A DNA stretch of 64,000 nt from Coptis chinensis (lineage: Eukaryota; Streptophyta; Magnoliopsida; Ranunculales; Ranunculaceae). This document shows positions 23,041 to 33,690 of this stretch, piece after piece (position 1 is the stretch's first letter; every line of letters starts with the position of its first letter). A model generated the notes under the pieces. That model ran no database searches. It worked only from the letters and a program-made list of their open reading frames with translations, and was not told the DNA's origin. A program made the translations under genes and the position numbers. The DNA is taken from positions 19,073,501 to 19,137,500 of the forward strand of contig CM027381.1 of the NCBI GenBank assembly GCA_015680905.1, written 5' to 3'.

Positions 23041-23892
23041 GAGTAGTCTTTCCTCTATAAAGAAGAGATGTGAAACAAAGCAGAGGGAGATGGTGATTGA
23101 GTGAAGGTAACTTATGGTTGCTTTTCATGGTTGCTTAGCGTGCTTCGTCTTATATAGGCATGCCAAACCATGGGATGGTTGGCAACTTGAGCCCTTTTAT
23201 TTCAAATTTTTTTTCCTTCTGTGGGTGATTTCTAGTTGTTTCGAGTTTTGTCTTACAATCTAGTTGGAATGGCTTTAACAAGGGCTAACTAGAGAGTAGG
23301 AGAGGAAAGACTAGATTATCTAGAAATAGAGTTAGTCCTCTTCACTAGATTTGCCTACTTGCAAAACAATTGGGAAGATCTAGGGAGGCCAAACCATGGG
23401 ATGGTTCGCAATTTGAATCGCTTAATTTCAAACATTTTTTTCATTCTATTGGGAGGATCATTTTTCATCATAGTGATGATTCTTAGTAGTTTTCTCTTTT
23501 TCTGTTATTGTTTCTGTCATTCAGTGCGACCAAATAGTGAGTGAGTAATGGGGACCAAAGGTTGGGTGAATGAATGTAAGATAACTTAAGTTACTTTTAT
23601 GATCCAGTGCTCAAATGTTTTGCCGCTTTTAGTTAAAACAAGACAGGCGAAATTCATCTTATCTTCTCAACTCTCATATTCCTTCCTTTTCGGGTAAAAT
23701 CCTTCACTGACTAACAGTGTAAGTTCTGGAAAGCATAAGGAATTCTCCCTTTTCGGTCAAATCCTCCACTGAGAACAGTGTTGAGTTTGAAAAAGGAGCT
23801 ATTATATATTTCTCCATTATTTATGTCCTGTTCCTTCTTAGGTAAAATCCTCCACTGCCAACAGTGTTGAATTCTAAAAAGAACAACAAAGA
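23040..23892 (+). other. Probable LINE 5' UTR with internal repeats
   Basis: Two imperfect copies of a block with CCAAACCATGGGATGGTT (near 23163 and 23389), and three copies of a 25-30-bp unit AAAATCCTYCACTG...AACAGTGT (23696-23720, about 23757-23780, about 23843-23867). Repeated units in a LINE 5' UTR often act as promoter modules; that role is inference here. Confidence 0.55.
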
Positions 23893-25158
23893 ATGGACCG
23901 TTATGAATTCGAGTGTCCGTTCAATGGTAGCAGAATTTGTCAAGCTCCTTCACAAACTGCCCAGGGGCATGCCATTGGAAAGGAACAAAATACTACAAAC
24001 CAGGTTGCAACACAAAGCAACACCAGGAAAATTTCTTATGTTGAGGCAGTACAACAATCCACACAGCAACAGGTGGAAATTCAAGAGCTTCCAACCCCAG
24101 AGAAGATGGGGGACTATCGAGCTATTATAATCCCAAAAAAAGCATATGAGAAAGGTTTGCTCTACTGCAAATTCTGTCTGGTCGGTCGAATTTATCTGTA
24201 GAAAATACCAATTGAAAAAGTGCGTGAGATTGCAAGGAAAATGTGGCAACCTTCTGGGGAGTAGCTTTTAACTCCCATAGGCAAAGGATACCTTTTTCTG
24301 CGCTTTTCCAATGCTGAGGATCTTAACAGGGTTTGGGCGAAAGGAGCTTGGGACTTTGACAAAAGTCCCATGAGAATAAGTCAGTGGACACCGAACTTTT
24401 GTCCGGATAGCCAGAGGCAGTCTCATGCTTTAGTTTGGTTTCGATTTCCAGGACTTGGACAAGAATTCTAGGAACCGGAAACCCTTATGTCCATTGCACG
24501 AGGGATAGGGTATCCAATGCAGATTGATGAGAAAACATTTAACTGAGAATACGGTTATTATGCAAAAATTCTGGTGGATGTGGATTTATCAGAACCCATA
24601 CCTGATAAGATATATGTCAAAACCAAGATGGTGAAGTTTTGGCAAACTGTGGAGATAGGGAAGCTGCCAAAGATGTGTACACACTGCAAAATTGTAGGGC
24701 ATCTGGTTACAAAATGTAGGAAACTCAAAAGAGATATACAAACTACTAGGGGGAAAGAAAACAAAGATAAGGAAGTCATGGTAGACCTTACACCTGATGT
24801 AGACCCTCTAGGAGAGAAACCTAGAATGAGAAGAGGTCGGAAATAGACCCAAGTTGAAACTAGAAAGCATGAGGAGACAATATGGAGGCCAAAACCCTCT
24901 GAACCTTTTGTGGAAGCTCAAACTCATAATAGATTCGAGAGTCTAGATGTTGAGGAAATTATTAACATAGAAGAGCAGGAGCACTTTACAGAGAAAGCTT
25001 TGGAATCAAATGGCAGGACAAGCAAAGAAGGGGAAACTGCTCAGGCAGTAGAAAAGGATCAGGGTACTCATTCTCTAGTCCAGGAGAGAAGTGCAGAATC
25101 AGTGAGGGAGGAGACTACCTTTCCCTTGGAGAAAAGCACAGAGAATAATAGTGCAGTT
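23893..25158 (+). pseudogene. LINE ORF1, first part
   Basis: A single frame from ATG 23893 with in-frame stops near 24199, 24262, 24469, 24543 and 24844. The body reads REIARKMWQPSG, KGYLFLRFSNAEDLNRVW, GAWDFDKSPMRISQWTPNF, ALVWFRFPGLGQEF, and then the zinc knuckle CTHCKIVGHLVTKC (C-X2-C-X4-H-X4-C, about 24676-24717). This is the DUF4283 plus CCHC layout of plant L1 ORF1 proteins, which bind LINE RNA. An acidic, low-complexity tail follows and is cut by element D; the tail continues at 38345. Some stops, such as TGA near 24543 and TAG near 24469, fit C-to-T change of Arg or Gln codons. Confidence 0.85.
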
Positions 25159-25440
25159 TGTGAGCCATATTCATGACCACGAACATCACAGGTAAGAGGA
25201 GCGATAGAGAGACAAGTGGGCCTCAGATGGTATTGGGCCCAATAGATGGGCCCAAAGAGACAAGCAGGCCTCGTATGGTATTGGGCCCAAGAGACGGGCC
25301 CAAAGAGAAAGGCCCAATGACTTGGACCTAAAGGGGGATGAGGAGAGAGAGGAAAAGAAATGGAAGGCAGTGAAAGGAGGGAGGAAGGACGAACAGTGAG
25401 GGGACATCCAAGATTAGAAGGTATGAATCGGGTTCATACA
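25159..25440 (+). repeat. 5' LTR of element D
   Basis: TGTGAGCC to GGTTCATACA. It carries an internal duplication of a roughly 48-bp piece with GTATTGGGCCCAA (near 25219 and 25277) that the 3' LTR has once, which explains the length difference. The first two bases of the LTR are uncertain by 2 bp. Confidence 0.85.
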
Positions 25441-25441
25441 A

Positions 25442-25459
25442 TGGCGCCGTCTGTGGGGA
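25442..25459 (+). promoter_or_regulatory. Primer binding site of element D
   Basis: TGGCGCCGTCTGTGGGGA begins one base after the LTR. This is a very common primer site in plant Tat-lineage Ty3/gypsy elements and their non-autonomous derivatives, which supports that parentage. Confidence 0.85.
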
Positions 25460-25793
25460 TCGAAGGATAACCAGAAGTTGCAAGTTTAATAAGTATTATA
25501 GAGAGAAAGTTTATTGGTTTCGTTCCAGTAAATTAGATCACGCATAGCATAACATAGCAGAGTGGTAGTAGCGCACGGCGTCTCGTATGTTTTGGATCTA
25601 AGAAAAACTTTTAGATTCTATGTATGGCAGAAATTTTTGGATTTGCTTGGACCAAAAATGGGTGGACAAGAAGGTGAAATGGGTCGGGCTCAACCCATTC
25701 CAGTTCTGCTGGTTCGTTCCTATTCGGTATCTGCAACCTGCGGTCCATCCTCACCGTGTTGCACTATGCTAGTTGATTTGGAGGTTTTGTTTC
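25460..25793 (+). other. Leader of element D
   Basis: No recognised protein. It ends directly at the ATG of the captured transporter. Whether the last part is the captured 5' UTR of that gene or element leader is unclear. Confidence 0.4.
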
Positions 25794-26960
25794 ATGGGTG
25801 AAAAAGAACTGAATGGAACTTCTAATGCCCAGGAAACCACTATGAAAGCAAACCCCTTATTGCTCTTATCTTCTATGAAGTCTCTGGAGGACCTTTTGGG
25901 GTTGAAGATTCAGTCAAGGCAGGAGGGGGTCCCCTTTTATCGTTGCTTGGTTTTTTAATTTTTCCTCTACTTTGGAGTGTTCCAGAAGCCTTAGTTATAG
26001 CGAACGTGCTACAAGATTTCCAAAAATGGCGGGTATGTTCTCTGGATTTCAGCAGCGTTTGGGCCCTTTTAGGGTTTTTAGGAAGGATTCTGGAGGTGGT
26101 TCGGTGGAGTTCTGGATAATGCACTTTACCACATTTTGTTTCTAGATTACTTGAAACGTTCTTTCCCAATTTTCAACCGGTTGATTGCTCGAATTCTAGC
26201 TTTGTTGGGACTTACTGTGTCTTTGACATATTTGAATTATAGAGGACTCAATATTGTTGGGTTACAGTTGTTTCCCTTGCCACCTTCTCACTTTTGCCAT
26301 TTTTAGTAATGGGACTTCTTTCAATTCCTCGAATAAGTCCTAAAAAATGGGTAGTCATTGATTTCAATAAGAGGGATTGGAGGGGATACTTTAATAGTAT
26401 GTTTTAGAACTTAAATTACTGGGATAAAGCAAGTACATTGACAGGGGAGGTACAAAATCCAAGCTAGATATTTCCAAAAGCCTTTCTTGGGGTTGTGGTT
26501 TTGGTGGTTTTATCATATTTGATTCCACTCCTAGCAGGCCCTGGAGCTTTGGACACTGGAGCGACTGAGTGGAGTGATAGTTATTTTGCGGAAGTAGGGA
26601 TGTTAGTAGGTGGATTCTGGCTTAAGAGGTGGATCCAAGCAGCTGTAGCAATGTCTAACTTGTGGTTATTTGAGGCAGAGATGAGTAGTGACGCCTTCCA
26701 GCTTCTTGGGATGAGTGAGATGGGAATGCTCCCAGTTATCTTTGCTTTAAGATCAAAATACCCCACCATCAGCATCCTGTGTTCTGCGACTGGGGTCATC
26801 TTCTTATCATGGATGAGCTTTCAAGAAATTATAGAATTTTTTAATTTCCTCTATTCAATTGGTATGCTACTTGAGTTTGCCGCGTTCATTAAATTGAGAA
26901 TAAAGAGACCTGAACTTCATAGACCCTACAAAGTTCCATTATAGACGTTTGGGGTTACAA
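25794..26960 (+). pseudogene. Captured polyamine transporter (PUT/LAT family) copy, broken
   Basis: Near full-length copy of a plant polyamine uptake transporter, a 12-TM amino acid-polyamine-organocation family protein that imports polyamines. From ATG 25794 it reads [16 protein letters not shown], then after a frameshift [106 protein letters not shown], then an open stretch (26495-26944) with GPGALDTGATEWSDSYFAEV, AAVAMSNLWLFEAEMSSDAF, ISILCSATGVIFLSWMSFQE and RPELHRPYKVPL. About 385 residues of an expected 480 or so; the last TM segments are missing. Several frameshifts and stops occur. It has no introns, but plant PUT coding regions often lack them, so this does not prove an RNA intermediate. 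It lies on the element's sense strand inside D. Confidence 0.92.
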
Positions 26961-27144
26961 TTGCTCGATCTTCAAAGTGTCAGAGTGAGTGGTTGATGAA
27001 TTGCTTGGATGAGAGAAACATTGGCTGGAAATGCAACAATGGCGCTTCAAGTTCGAAATGATTAGAGTGGTGGATCAGTTCGAGATAGCAGAGTGGGAGC
27101 CGATGGCTATTATTGCTGTCATGTTCACTGCCCTTTTTACTACT

Positions 27145-27447
27145 CCGCAGCATGGAAGATGCAGTCACGACTATTTGAATGTTTGTGGGTTTGTAATAGA
27201 TACCTCAATTTGTAAAGCATTTATTGATATGTACTCAAAGTATGGTAGGATAGATTTTGCAAGGGAGGTTTTTAACAGGATGCCAAAGCGTGATATCATC
27301 TCGTGGAATGCTATGATAGCTGGGTATGGAATTCATGGTCGTGGTAGGGAGGCACTCTTGTTATTCAACGATTTGCAGAATGAGGGTCCAAAGCTAAACT
27401 ATGTTACTTTCATATGTCTCCTATCAGCTTGCAGCCACTCAGGCCTT
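27145..27447 (+). pseudogene. Captured pentatricopeptide repeat (PPR) gene fragment
   Basis: About 100 codons in one open frame: CGFVIDTSICKAFIDMYSKYG, RIDFAREVFNRMPKRDIISW, NAMIAGYGIHGRGREALLLF, then YVTFICLLSACSHSGLV. This is the PLS-class PPR pattern of plant organelle RNA-binding proteins, covering about three repeat units. Both ends are cut: homology stops after HSGLV and the next codons lead to a stop at 27463. The frame is still open, so capture or loss of constraint may be recent. 26961-27144 between the two captured genes is unrecognised and could be a third piece. Confidence 0.9.
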
Positions 27448-27675
27448 GTTCCCCTCCTAGCTTAAGCAATACGAAACAGCACGTCCTCTCGATGTTTCTC
27501 GATTTATCTTTATGATGTGTTCCTGACTTTGCTTATTTTTTTCTTTGCCTTTCATGACAACAAGTGGGAGAATGGTTTGAGAATTACGTAGCTTCATATA
27601 CTATGGTACTTTTATGCCTTTTGTGTAGTGTGCAGTTACATAGCTTACAAGATCAGACAAGTACGAGCGGAATTA

Positions 27676-28030
27676 CATCTCCATTGTCAACTTGGGGGCA
27701 AGCTGAGTGGCCCGGGTAAACTCAGCGGCCTCCAACATCTCCAGTGTCAACTTGGGGGCAAGCTGAGTGGCCCGGGCAAACTCAGCGGCCTCCAACATCT
27801 CCAAGGTCAACTTGGGGGAAAGCTGAGTGGCCCTGGCAAACTCAACGGCCTCCAACATCTCCACGGTCAACTTGGGGGCAAGCTGAGTGGCCCGGGCAAA
27901 CTCAGCGGCCTCCAACATCTCCACGGTCAACTTGGGGGCAAGCTGAGTTGCCCGGGCAAACTCAGCGGCCTCCAACATCTCCATAGTCAATTCTGGGACA
28001 AACTAAGCTACCCTCAACATCTCTATGGCA
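27676..28030 (+). repeat. 60-bp tandem repeat array in element D
   Basis: Five well-conserved 60-bp units (27676, 27736, 27796, 27856, 27916) and a degenerate sixth. The core is GTCAACTTGGGGGCAAGCTG, then AGTGGCCCGGG, AAACTCAGCGGCC and TCCAACATCTCCA. Another partial unit lies beyond E2 at about 37408-37457, so E2 jumped into the array. The period is 20 codons, so several frames stay open, including a helical-looking 20-residue repeat on the minus strand. Tandem arrays near the 3' end are known in Tat-lineage elements. Confidence 0.95.
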
Positions 28031-28049
28031 GCGGGAGGGGTAAGTCCAC

Positions 28050-29226
28050 TGATAAAAGTGATTTTACGTATTCTAACTATCTATGCGTAAACACAAATAA
28101 TCAATTTACGTAAATACGTGTTTATATCAATATTCCTACTCTCAATAACGAAGTAATATATTAGAGTCAGGATTTGTTCCACTCTTAAACCCTCAAGGCT
28201 TAATTAGAATTCAACTACTCGACACAAGGAACAATGGTGAACAATGAGAGTAGTGTGTGATGTGAAATTTCTAATATCATTATACTATCATTTCTATATG
28301 AAATTGAATACAACATAATCTAAAGATTCTAATTTTATGAAATTTAACTAAACAATAATCCAACCCAACATCAATAACTACGAAATGACTAACAACCAAG
28401 AAATGAAATTAGATCTAAGCAATAGATAAATGACAAAATCGAATTTGATCAATAATAAACTACTTTATTTATCTAATGAAGCAATAACAATATTTTAATA
28501 CTTTAAATTAAAACAAGGGAAATGAAAACTAATTAAAATGGAGATTTAATTCTAGATCTAAAAATTATTCTAGATCTATCTTTTTCTAACCCTAAACTCC
28601 ATTAACATTAGCTTCCTAACCTAACTTATTTTCTAACCTAACTATCTACCATTAACAAAGAGCTAAGCTTTTGTTTTTATATGTTCAGATCCAAAAATCG
28701 TGCATGGGCTTGGAGCCACATTTTGGGCCAGAGAATCAGGCCCAAAACCCAATACTTTTAGTCCAAAAAGGCCTCTTCAGCTGCAGTTGACTTCGACAGA
28801 CTTTTTGTCCACTTCTGCTCCTCTTATTGGGCTAAGGCTTAGACTATTGGAAATCTCTTTTCAAGCCGGTCGTTTTGTCGTAAGGTATGCCCAATTCCGA
28901 GGTCTGAGTCCAAAGATATGGTCTTCGGAAGTTCTGTTGACTTTGTGCCTTTATTTTTACGCCCGCGTGGACTTTGACTTTTCATCTTTTGACCGGCTTT
29001 TCTGAGGCTTTGTCTTCTTGGAAATTGGCCTTTAATCACAGAACTCCTTAGCAACCGACCTTTGCTCCTTTATCTCGCTAAAGTGACACATTTCTCGCAC
29101 ATAATGGACTTTGAAGCCCGAAATGCATAAAACACGTGTCAGTATTAACTCTTACTTATTATTCACATAATTGGTCTAAAAGTACGATTGTTAAGGGGTT
29201 AAAACTACAGTTTTGGGCTCTTATCA
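28050..29226 (-). repeat. 3' LTR of E2
   Basis: 1177 bp. On the minus strand it runs from TGATAAGAGCCCAAAACTG to ATCACTTTTATCA. It is nearly identical to 36204-37382. The TATA-like ACATATAAAAAC lies on the minus strand near 28675-28686. Confidence 0.95.
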
Positions 29227-30840
29227 AACCACCCCCAAACAGCATTTTGCTTCTCCTCAAGCAAATATGAGAAATTAGAATAAGTGACAAAAAATGGAGT
29301 TCTAACTACTCTCGTTTCACTGAGTGCGATTGCATTGACCATATGCAACAAGGCCTTAAACCACTAGGAATTCCCTAGTGGACGAGTTATAGCCTCGTGA
29401 GAGTTTTCCAGTGAAGGTACTCACAAACTTCATCTATACTACAACGACTAAGAAATAAAACTATTGTTCCTCATTCATGTCTCAACTATCTATACATCTC
29501 ACTAGCAATTGAAAAAGAGTAACCAAGTCAAAAACCTAAACTAATATATGCATAATAATCAATCATCTATGATACAAATATATATACTATGAGTAATATT
29601 ATGAAATGTCTAGCAGGTTCGTTTCTGAAAACTCGGAATAGCGTCCTTAAGTAGGTCCTCACATAAATGTCAAGACAAAAACCACTCTGATTTTTCCGCT
29701 CAAGTTTAAGCTACTCCGATTGTGCGGTGGGCACACTTTACCTTACAATCTCAATGACAAACAAGGAAGCCGGAGTCGATCAAACACATCTGCCACTTAC
29801 TATCATACTAACCTATTCCTAATTGAGCTAGAGGTCTTTATTAGGTGTTGCGGGGATTAGGAGATGGTTTAAGAAGGAAGAAAATGGATATTCAAAAGGA
29901 CAAGTCTGAGATAATAGAGTTTTCATATTATGTAACTTAGAGAAAACCTTGTTATTTTCTTTTTCTTCTGTACTTTGTTTCCATCCTTAGCCATATTTTT
30001 CTTTTTCTTTTCTTTGGCTTTTGACTCCCTTTTATTCTATTTTTGGAGTTTTTATTTATTTCTCTTTTTTTCTTTTCCTTGGATGGAAACTTCTTTTCTT
30101 TTTCTGAAGCAACTAACTAATTTTTGTTTACACAGGTTTTTCTTTTCTTCTTTCTTCACTCATTCTATTCTCAGACTTATTCTTGATTGGGTAAGTTGAA
30201 TTTTTTTATTTTGTTTTGTTTTTGTAACAGGGTAAAGAAATTGTAGTTTATGGAAGGCTAAAGAAAGGCTCAGAGGGGTGACTAGTGGAAAATAATTCAT
30301 AGGTTTGAATTTATGGCTATATCGATCCAAAGAGGGCCTAAATTCTTGCTTAGGATATGGCATAGTGATCAAGCAAGTGGACGTGTGATTTCTCTATCCG
30401 GATTTTACTTCTCTCTTGTGTCATTTCTCAAATGTTTCGCTCATATAAGGCTTTAGGCTATATTCTCACAGGATTTGTAGAATAAGTACTCTAGCCTAGA
30501 TTTGAGAAACTTATCGCTAACAATCATAGATACTCATGTAATATATTTATAGATAGATGCAAAGATTATTACGTACATATTAACCTAAGTTTCTAACAAT
30601 TATTCGATGCAAAAGCTACATTGAGACTTCTAGATTGTTAAGAGCATAGAGAAAGAAAACAATACCAATATTCCTAAGTGTATAGCATAAACTTATTTAT
30701 TTATATTTTTGAAATTTTTAACTTGAAAACAAATGCATATTATACATATCTATATCCTAACGGATGCCTTAATTACACATGTTTCTATGCCCCCTAAAAC
30801 AAGAAGCATGCTTTGTCCTCAAAGCATTTAAATAAAGAGG
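29227..30840 (-). other. Conserved 3' noncoding module and polypurine tract of E2
   Basis: Reverse counterpart of E1 4660-6277, with the same landmarks: polypurine tract TTTGGGGGTGGTT at 29227-29239, CTTGAGGA near 29255, the GAATT hairpin at 29361-29381, the CCTCTAGCTCAATTAGGA-type block near 29820, GACGTGTG...GATCAAGCAAGTGG near 30366, and CTTTGAGGACAAAGCATGCTT near 30810. No ORF is supported. Confidence 0.75.
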
Positions 30841-30989
30841 GTAGAAAAATACCATGGAAACGCGTGAAATTCTGGAACATCCGCAAAACAAGGTTAGAAC
30901 ATACAAATATAGGAAATAAAAACCGACGCGAACTCTATAAGAGTTAAAGCCCATTATGGGGTTAAGCAATTAAATTGCTTGGGACATAG

Positions 30990-31740
30990 CGGACACTAAC
31001 TGAAACTAAAAGCTTACCTCCACTCTGGCGTTTTTCGTCATCCTTCCTTCTATAAAGAAGTGAGGTTCCTTCAAGATCTTGCCATGCCATTATAATTTTC
31101 CAAGCTTGCCGCCATTTATCATCTACGGATGCTAACTTTGTTAAGCGCCACTTGGTGGGATGGGGTGTAAGGTGCAACCTCGATGAGGTTGTATCCTCCA
31201 CCCTTGCCAAGTCATTGCACGGAAAGATCGGATAATACAATTGGTGGGTCTCACAATTTCGACCCCAACCCAATCGTGAAGCGGGCACAAAAATAGGAAA
31301 GAAAAGAAACATAGCATAATACGGCAACTAAAAACAGGCATAAGAAGTTACTTATGCCTCATGCTATGGGCTCATGCTAAACTAGACATCAAGGTTCTGG
31401 GAAGGTCATGGCACATACGTCCCGTGGCTAAAGCAAGGAAGACGCTGCAAGTGGCATCATTCATAGAAGAAAAAACGCCATTCCCCTAAAATGTTTAGCA
31501 TGATCCAAAACATAACAGTTCCTATGTTCATGGACAGGCTACCAAGGGCGACGTTATATTCGGGTTGGTCCCCGATACGGAAAATGCCTGCCCCATAAGC
31601 CTCATGCAAAAAGTCATAAGTGTAGACATGCATATTATCTACCTAATAGCATCATGGGTCTTGTATTTCAGCGGGCATGGCAAGTCCAAGAACAAATACT
31701 AGCAAGAACCATAAGCGGTTCCCAGCCTACGTGTGTGATC
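30990..31740 (-). pseudogene. 3' ORF remnant of E2
   Basis: Counterpart of E1 3541-4468. On the minus strand, one frame reads HEAYGAGIFRIGDQPEYN, VALGSLSMNIGTVMFWIMLN, then after breaks LASVDDKWRQAWKIIMAWQD. Both copies share these words while the DNA around them has diverged. Stops and frame changes interrupt it. The protein family is not known to me. Confidence 0.5.
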
Positions 31741-31889
31741 ACCTCGCGAAACCAAGCACCATAAGTAGTGCTTTGAAACAAATCTTTGAAAGACTGTTTC
31801 GGTATTATTGTAGGAGATGTCATCTCAACACTACGCTCTGGAACAGCTGCAAATCACCCGGGAACAACCCGCAGAAAACTGGAATTTTC

Positions 31890-33230
31890 CGTGTTCACAA
31901 AAGGCGGTAGCAGGTGCGCTTCCACTTGGCTGGTCGCTCTCGAGGTTTTGGAGTTACACGGTGTTTGGCGCCGAGTCATACTCAAGTCAGGGGGTCGCGC
32001 TCGAGGTTTTGGAATTCCAGTGTTTGGCCGAAGTCGCCGCCACCTTACGCTGAAAAGCGCGCGCCTCTGTACAAAATTTCGACAAATGTGGGAAAGCTGA
32101 AGGCGCTCCTCAAGCGCTTGCTCCGAGTCTTGAAGATCGAAAAATGAGACGAAACGTGGGAAACGTGGGAGTGAAAGGTGAGAGATGGAAGTTAGGTGTA
32201 GTGTGGGTTGTGAGTGTAGAATGAATGAAGTTTTTATAGGTTTTGAATTGTTAAAACGAATCGGTAGGTTGCCAAAAGCTTTAAGGCAATTTCAGGAAAC
32301 AATAAAATTTCCAACCCGAAAACGGAAACAACTCATATTCTTGATTCTATAACAACCCTAATATCTTTTATACTGGATTTAGACTAGTAAGTTTTAAACT
32401 CTCTTAGATTTCATCCTACAACCACATCTAATCATAGGTATGCCAATGACGACAATATTCTCAACCTTCACTCCAAAACAAACTCTAAAATGGAGGATCT
32501 TCTACAAATCATGATAGAATAAATAATACCACCCCCAAACAATTCGGGAATGTGGGATTAACAATAAAATCCATGCACAATTTGAAAAGAACAACATTAT
32601 ATTAAAATTCAAATTCAAACAACATTTAACTACCAAATTCAAAGTTAACTACGGAATTTAACAACGTAACATCCTATCTACTAAAAATAATAAAAACAAC
32701 ATCAAAACAACAAACAAGGAGAAATCTAGCTACTCTTAAAGGGAGCGAGGTGGGGATGAGAATAGGAAGTTTAGTGATCAAGCATGGAAAAACCAAACAC
32801 TTTACCCCAAACAAATTTTTGAAAACAGGTTTGTAAAATTTGTTTTAAAACGTAAGGTCTTTTTAAAGTCGATTCCCTAGACTTAAAAGTGATATATATG
32901 TATTTACATGCAGTTTCCCATATATCAATAATCTAAACAATTGTGGATCTTTCCATAAATATTTAACATGGAATGCACCACCAAACAGAATTAAACTCCA
33001 AAACTTTCTCTCTGACCTGAACTTAGTTGAATAAGAAGGTGTCAAGTGAATGATCGTGAGTAAATGAATGGTTTTGGAAAATAGTTGGAATGTGGATAAG
33101 TGTTAGAAGAAAAGGGTGGGAAGAATGATTGGATTTTATGAGGGATTAACTCAGGTGGATGGTGGTAGGGTGGTGCTCTAGGTAGTGCTTGAGAAGGTGG
33201 ATCATCACAGCTCTTAGAAACTCGTCGAAT
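31890..33230 (-). other. Noncoding part of E2 with GC-rich tract and PPT-like motif
   Basis: 31900-32110 is GC-rich with GGTCGCTCTCGAGGTTTTGG-like words repeated (about 31931 and 31992). The open frames here overlap each other in several registers and look compositional. At about 32525-32545 the complement reads GAATTGTTTGGGGGTGGTAT, like E1 2900-2919. The rest, to 33230, is AT-rich and without an ORF I can support. Confidence 0.5.
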
Positions 33231-33233
33231 TCC

Positions 33234-33690
33234 TCATCTAGGTTGTTCGTGATCCATATAATTATGGTATTCATCTCCATCTTTGAGGAATTCATCTATC
33301 TCGTCTATTGTGAGGTTTAGTCCATCTCTTCTATGGTCAGAAGGTAGGGTTGAAAATTCTTTCTCTAGTTCAGTTATGTTCAAAGATTCAAAATTGTGAT
33401 CTTTGTCTTCTTCCATAAGAGGGATATGTACTAGTGTAGGGACGACATCGTCGGAAGCACTACTGTGATATACAAAACTCTCAATAGACTTAACTTCACC
33501 TTCTACATGAAAATCTAGTTGTTCATGCGGTGTTTTATCCCTATACCTAATATGAGGGGGAACATATTTGTTAACCGTTGCTTTATCTTTTATCACTTTC
33601 CAAATAGGTTTCCATATTGGAACCTCTACAGGTGTAGGGTCTTCAATTTCTATGACCGTATTTGGTATGGTATCATTTATAGTTTCTTGG
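33234..33690 (-). pseudogene. Post-gag segment of E2 in a shifted frame
   Basis: After a one-base frame change near 33690 the sequence reads ITQETINDTIPNTVIE, PVEVPIWKPIWKVIKDKATV, NKYVPPHIRYRDKTPHEQ, then an acidic stretch ending DHEQPR* at 33234. It resembles the Pro- and acid-rich linker that precedes protease in Athila/Tat polyproteins, but no protease active site (DSG/DTG) or polymerase follows. It is either a gag extension reached by frameshift or a relic left when pol was deleted. Confidence 0.55.

Noticed and set aside
25794-27447. Functional host polyamine transporter or PPR gene
   Set aside because: The transporter has several frameshifts and stops and lacks its C-terminus, the PPR piece has about three repeats only, and both lie between the LTRs of element D.
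27676-28030. CRISPR-like array
   Set aside because: The units are contiguous 60-bp tandem repeats without unique spacers, in a plant retroelement.
27628-28113. 161-codon ORF over the 60-bp array as a repeat protein gene
   Set aside because: A 60-bp period keeps all frames open on both strands; there is no independent coding evidence.
31677-32147. Several overlapping plus-strand ORFs
   Set aside because: They overlap in multiple frames within a GC-rich tract antisense to E2, which is what composition alone gives.
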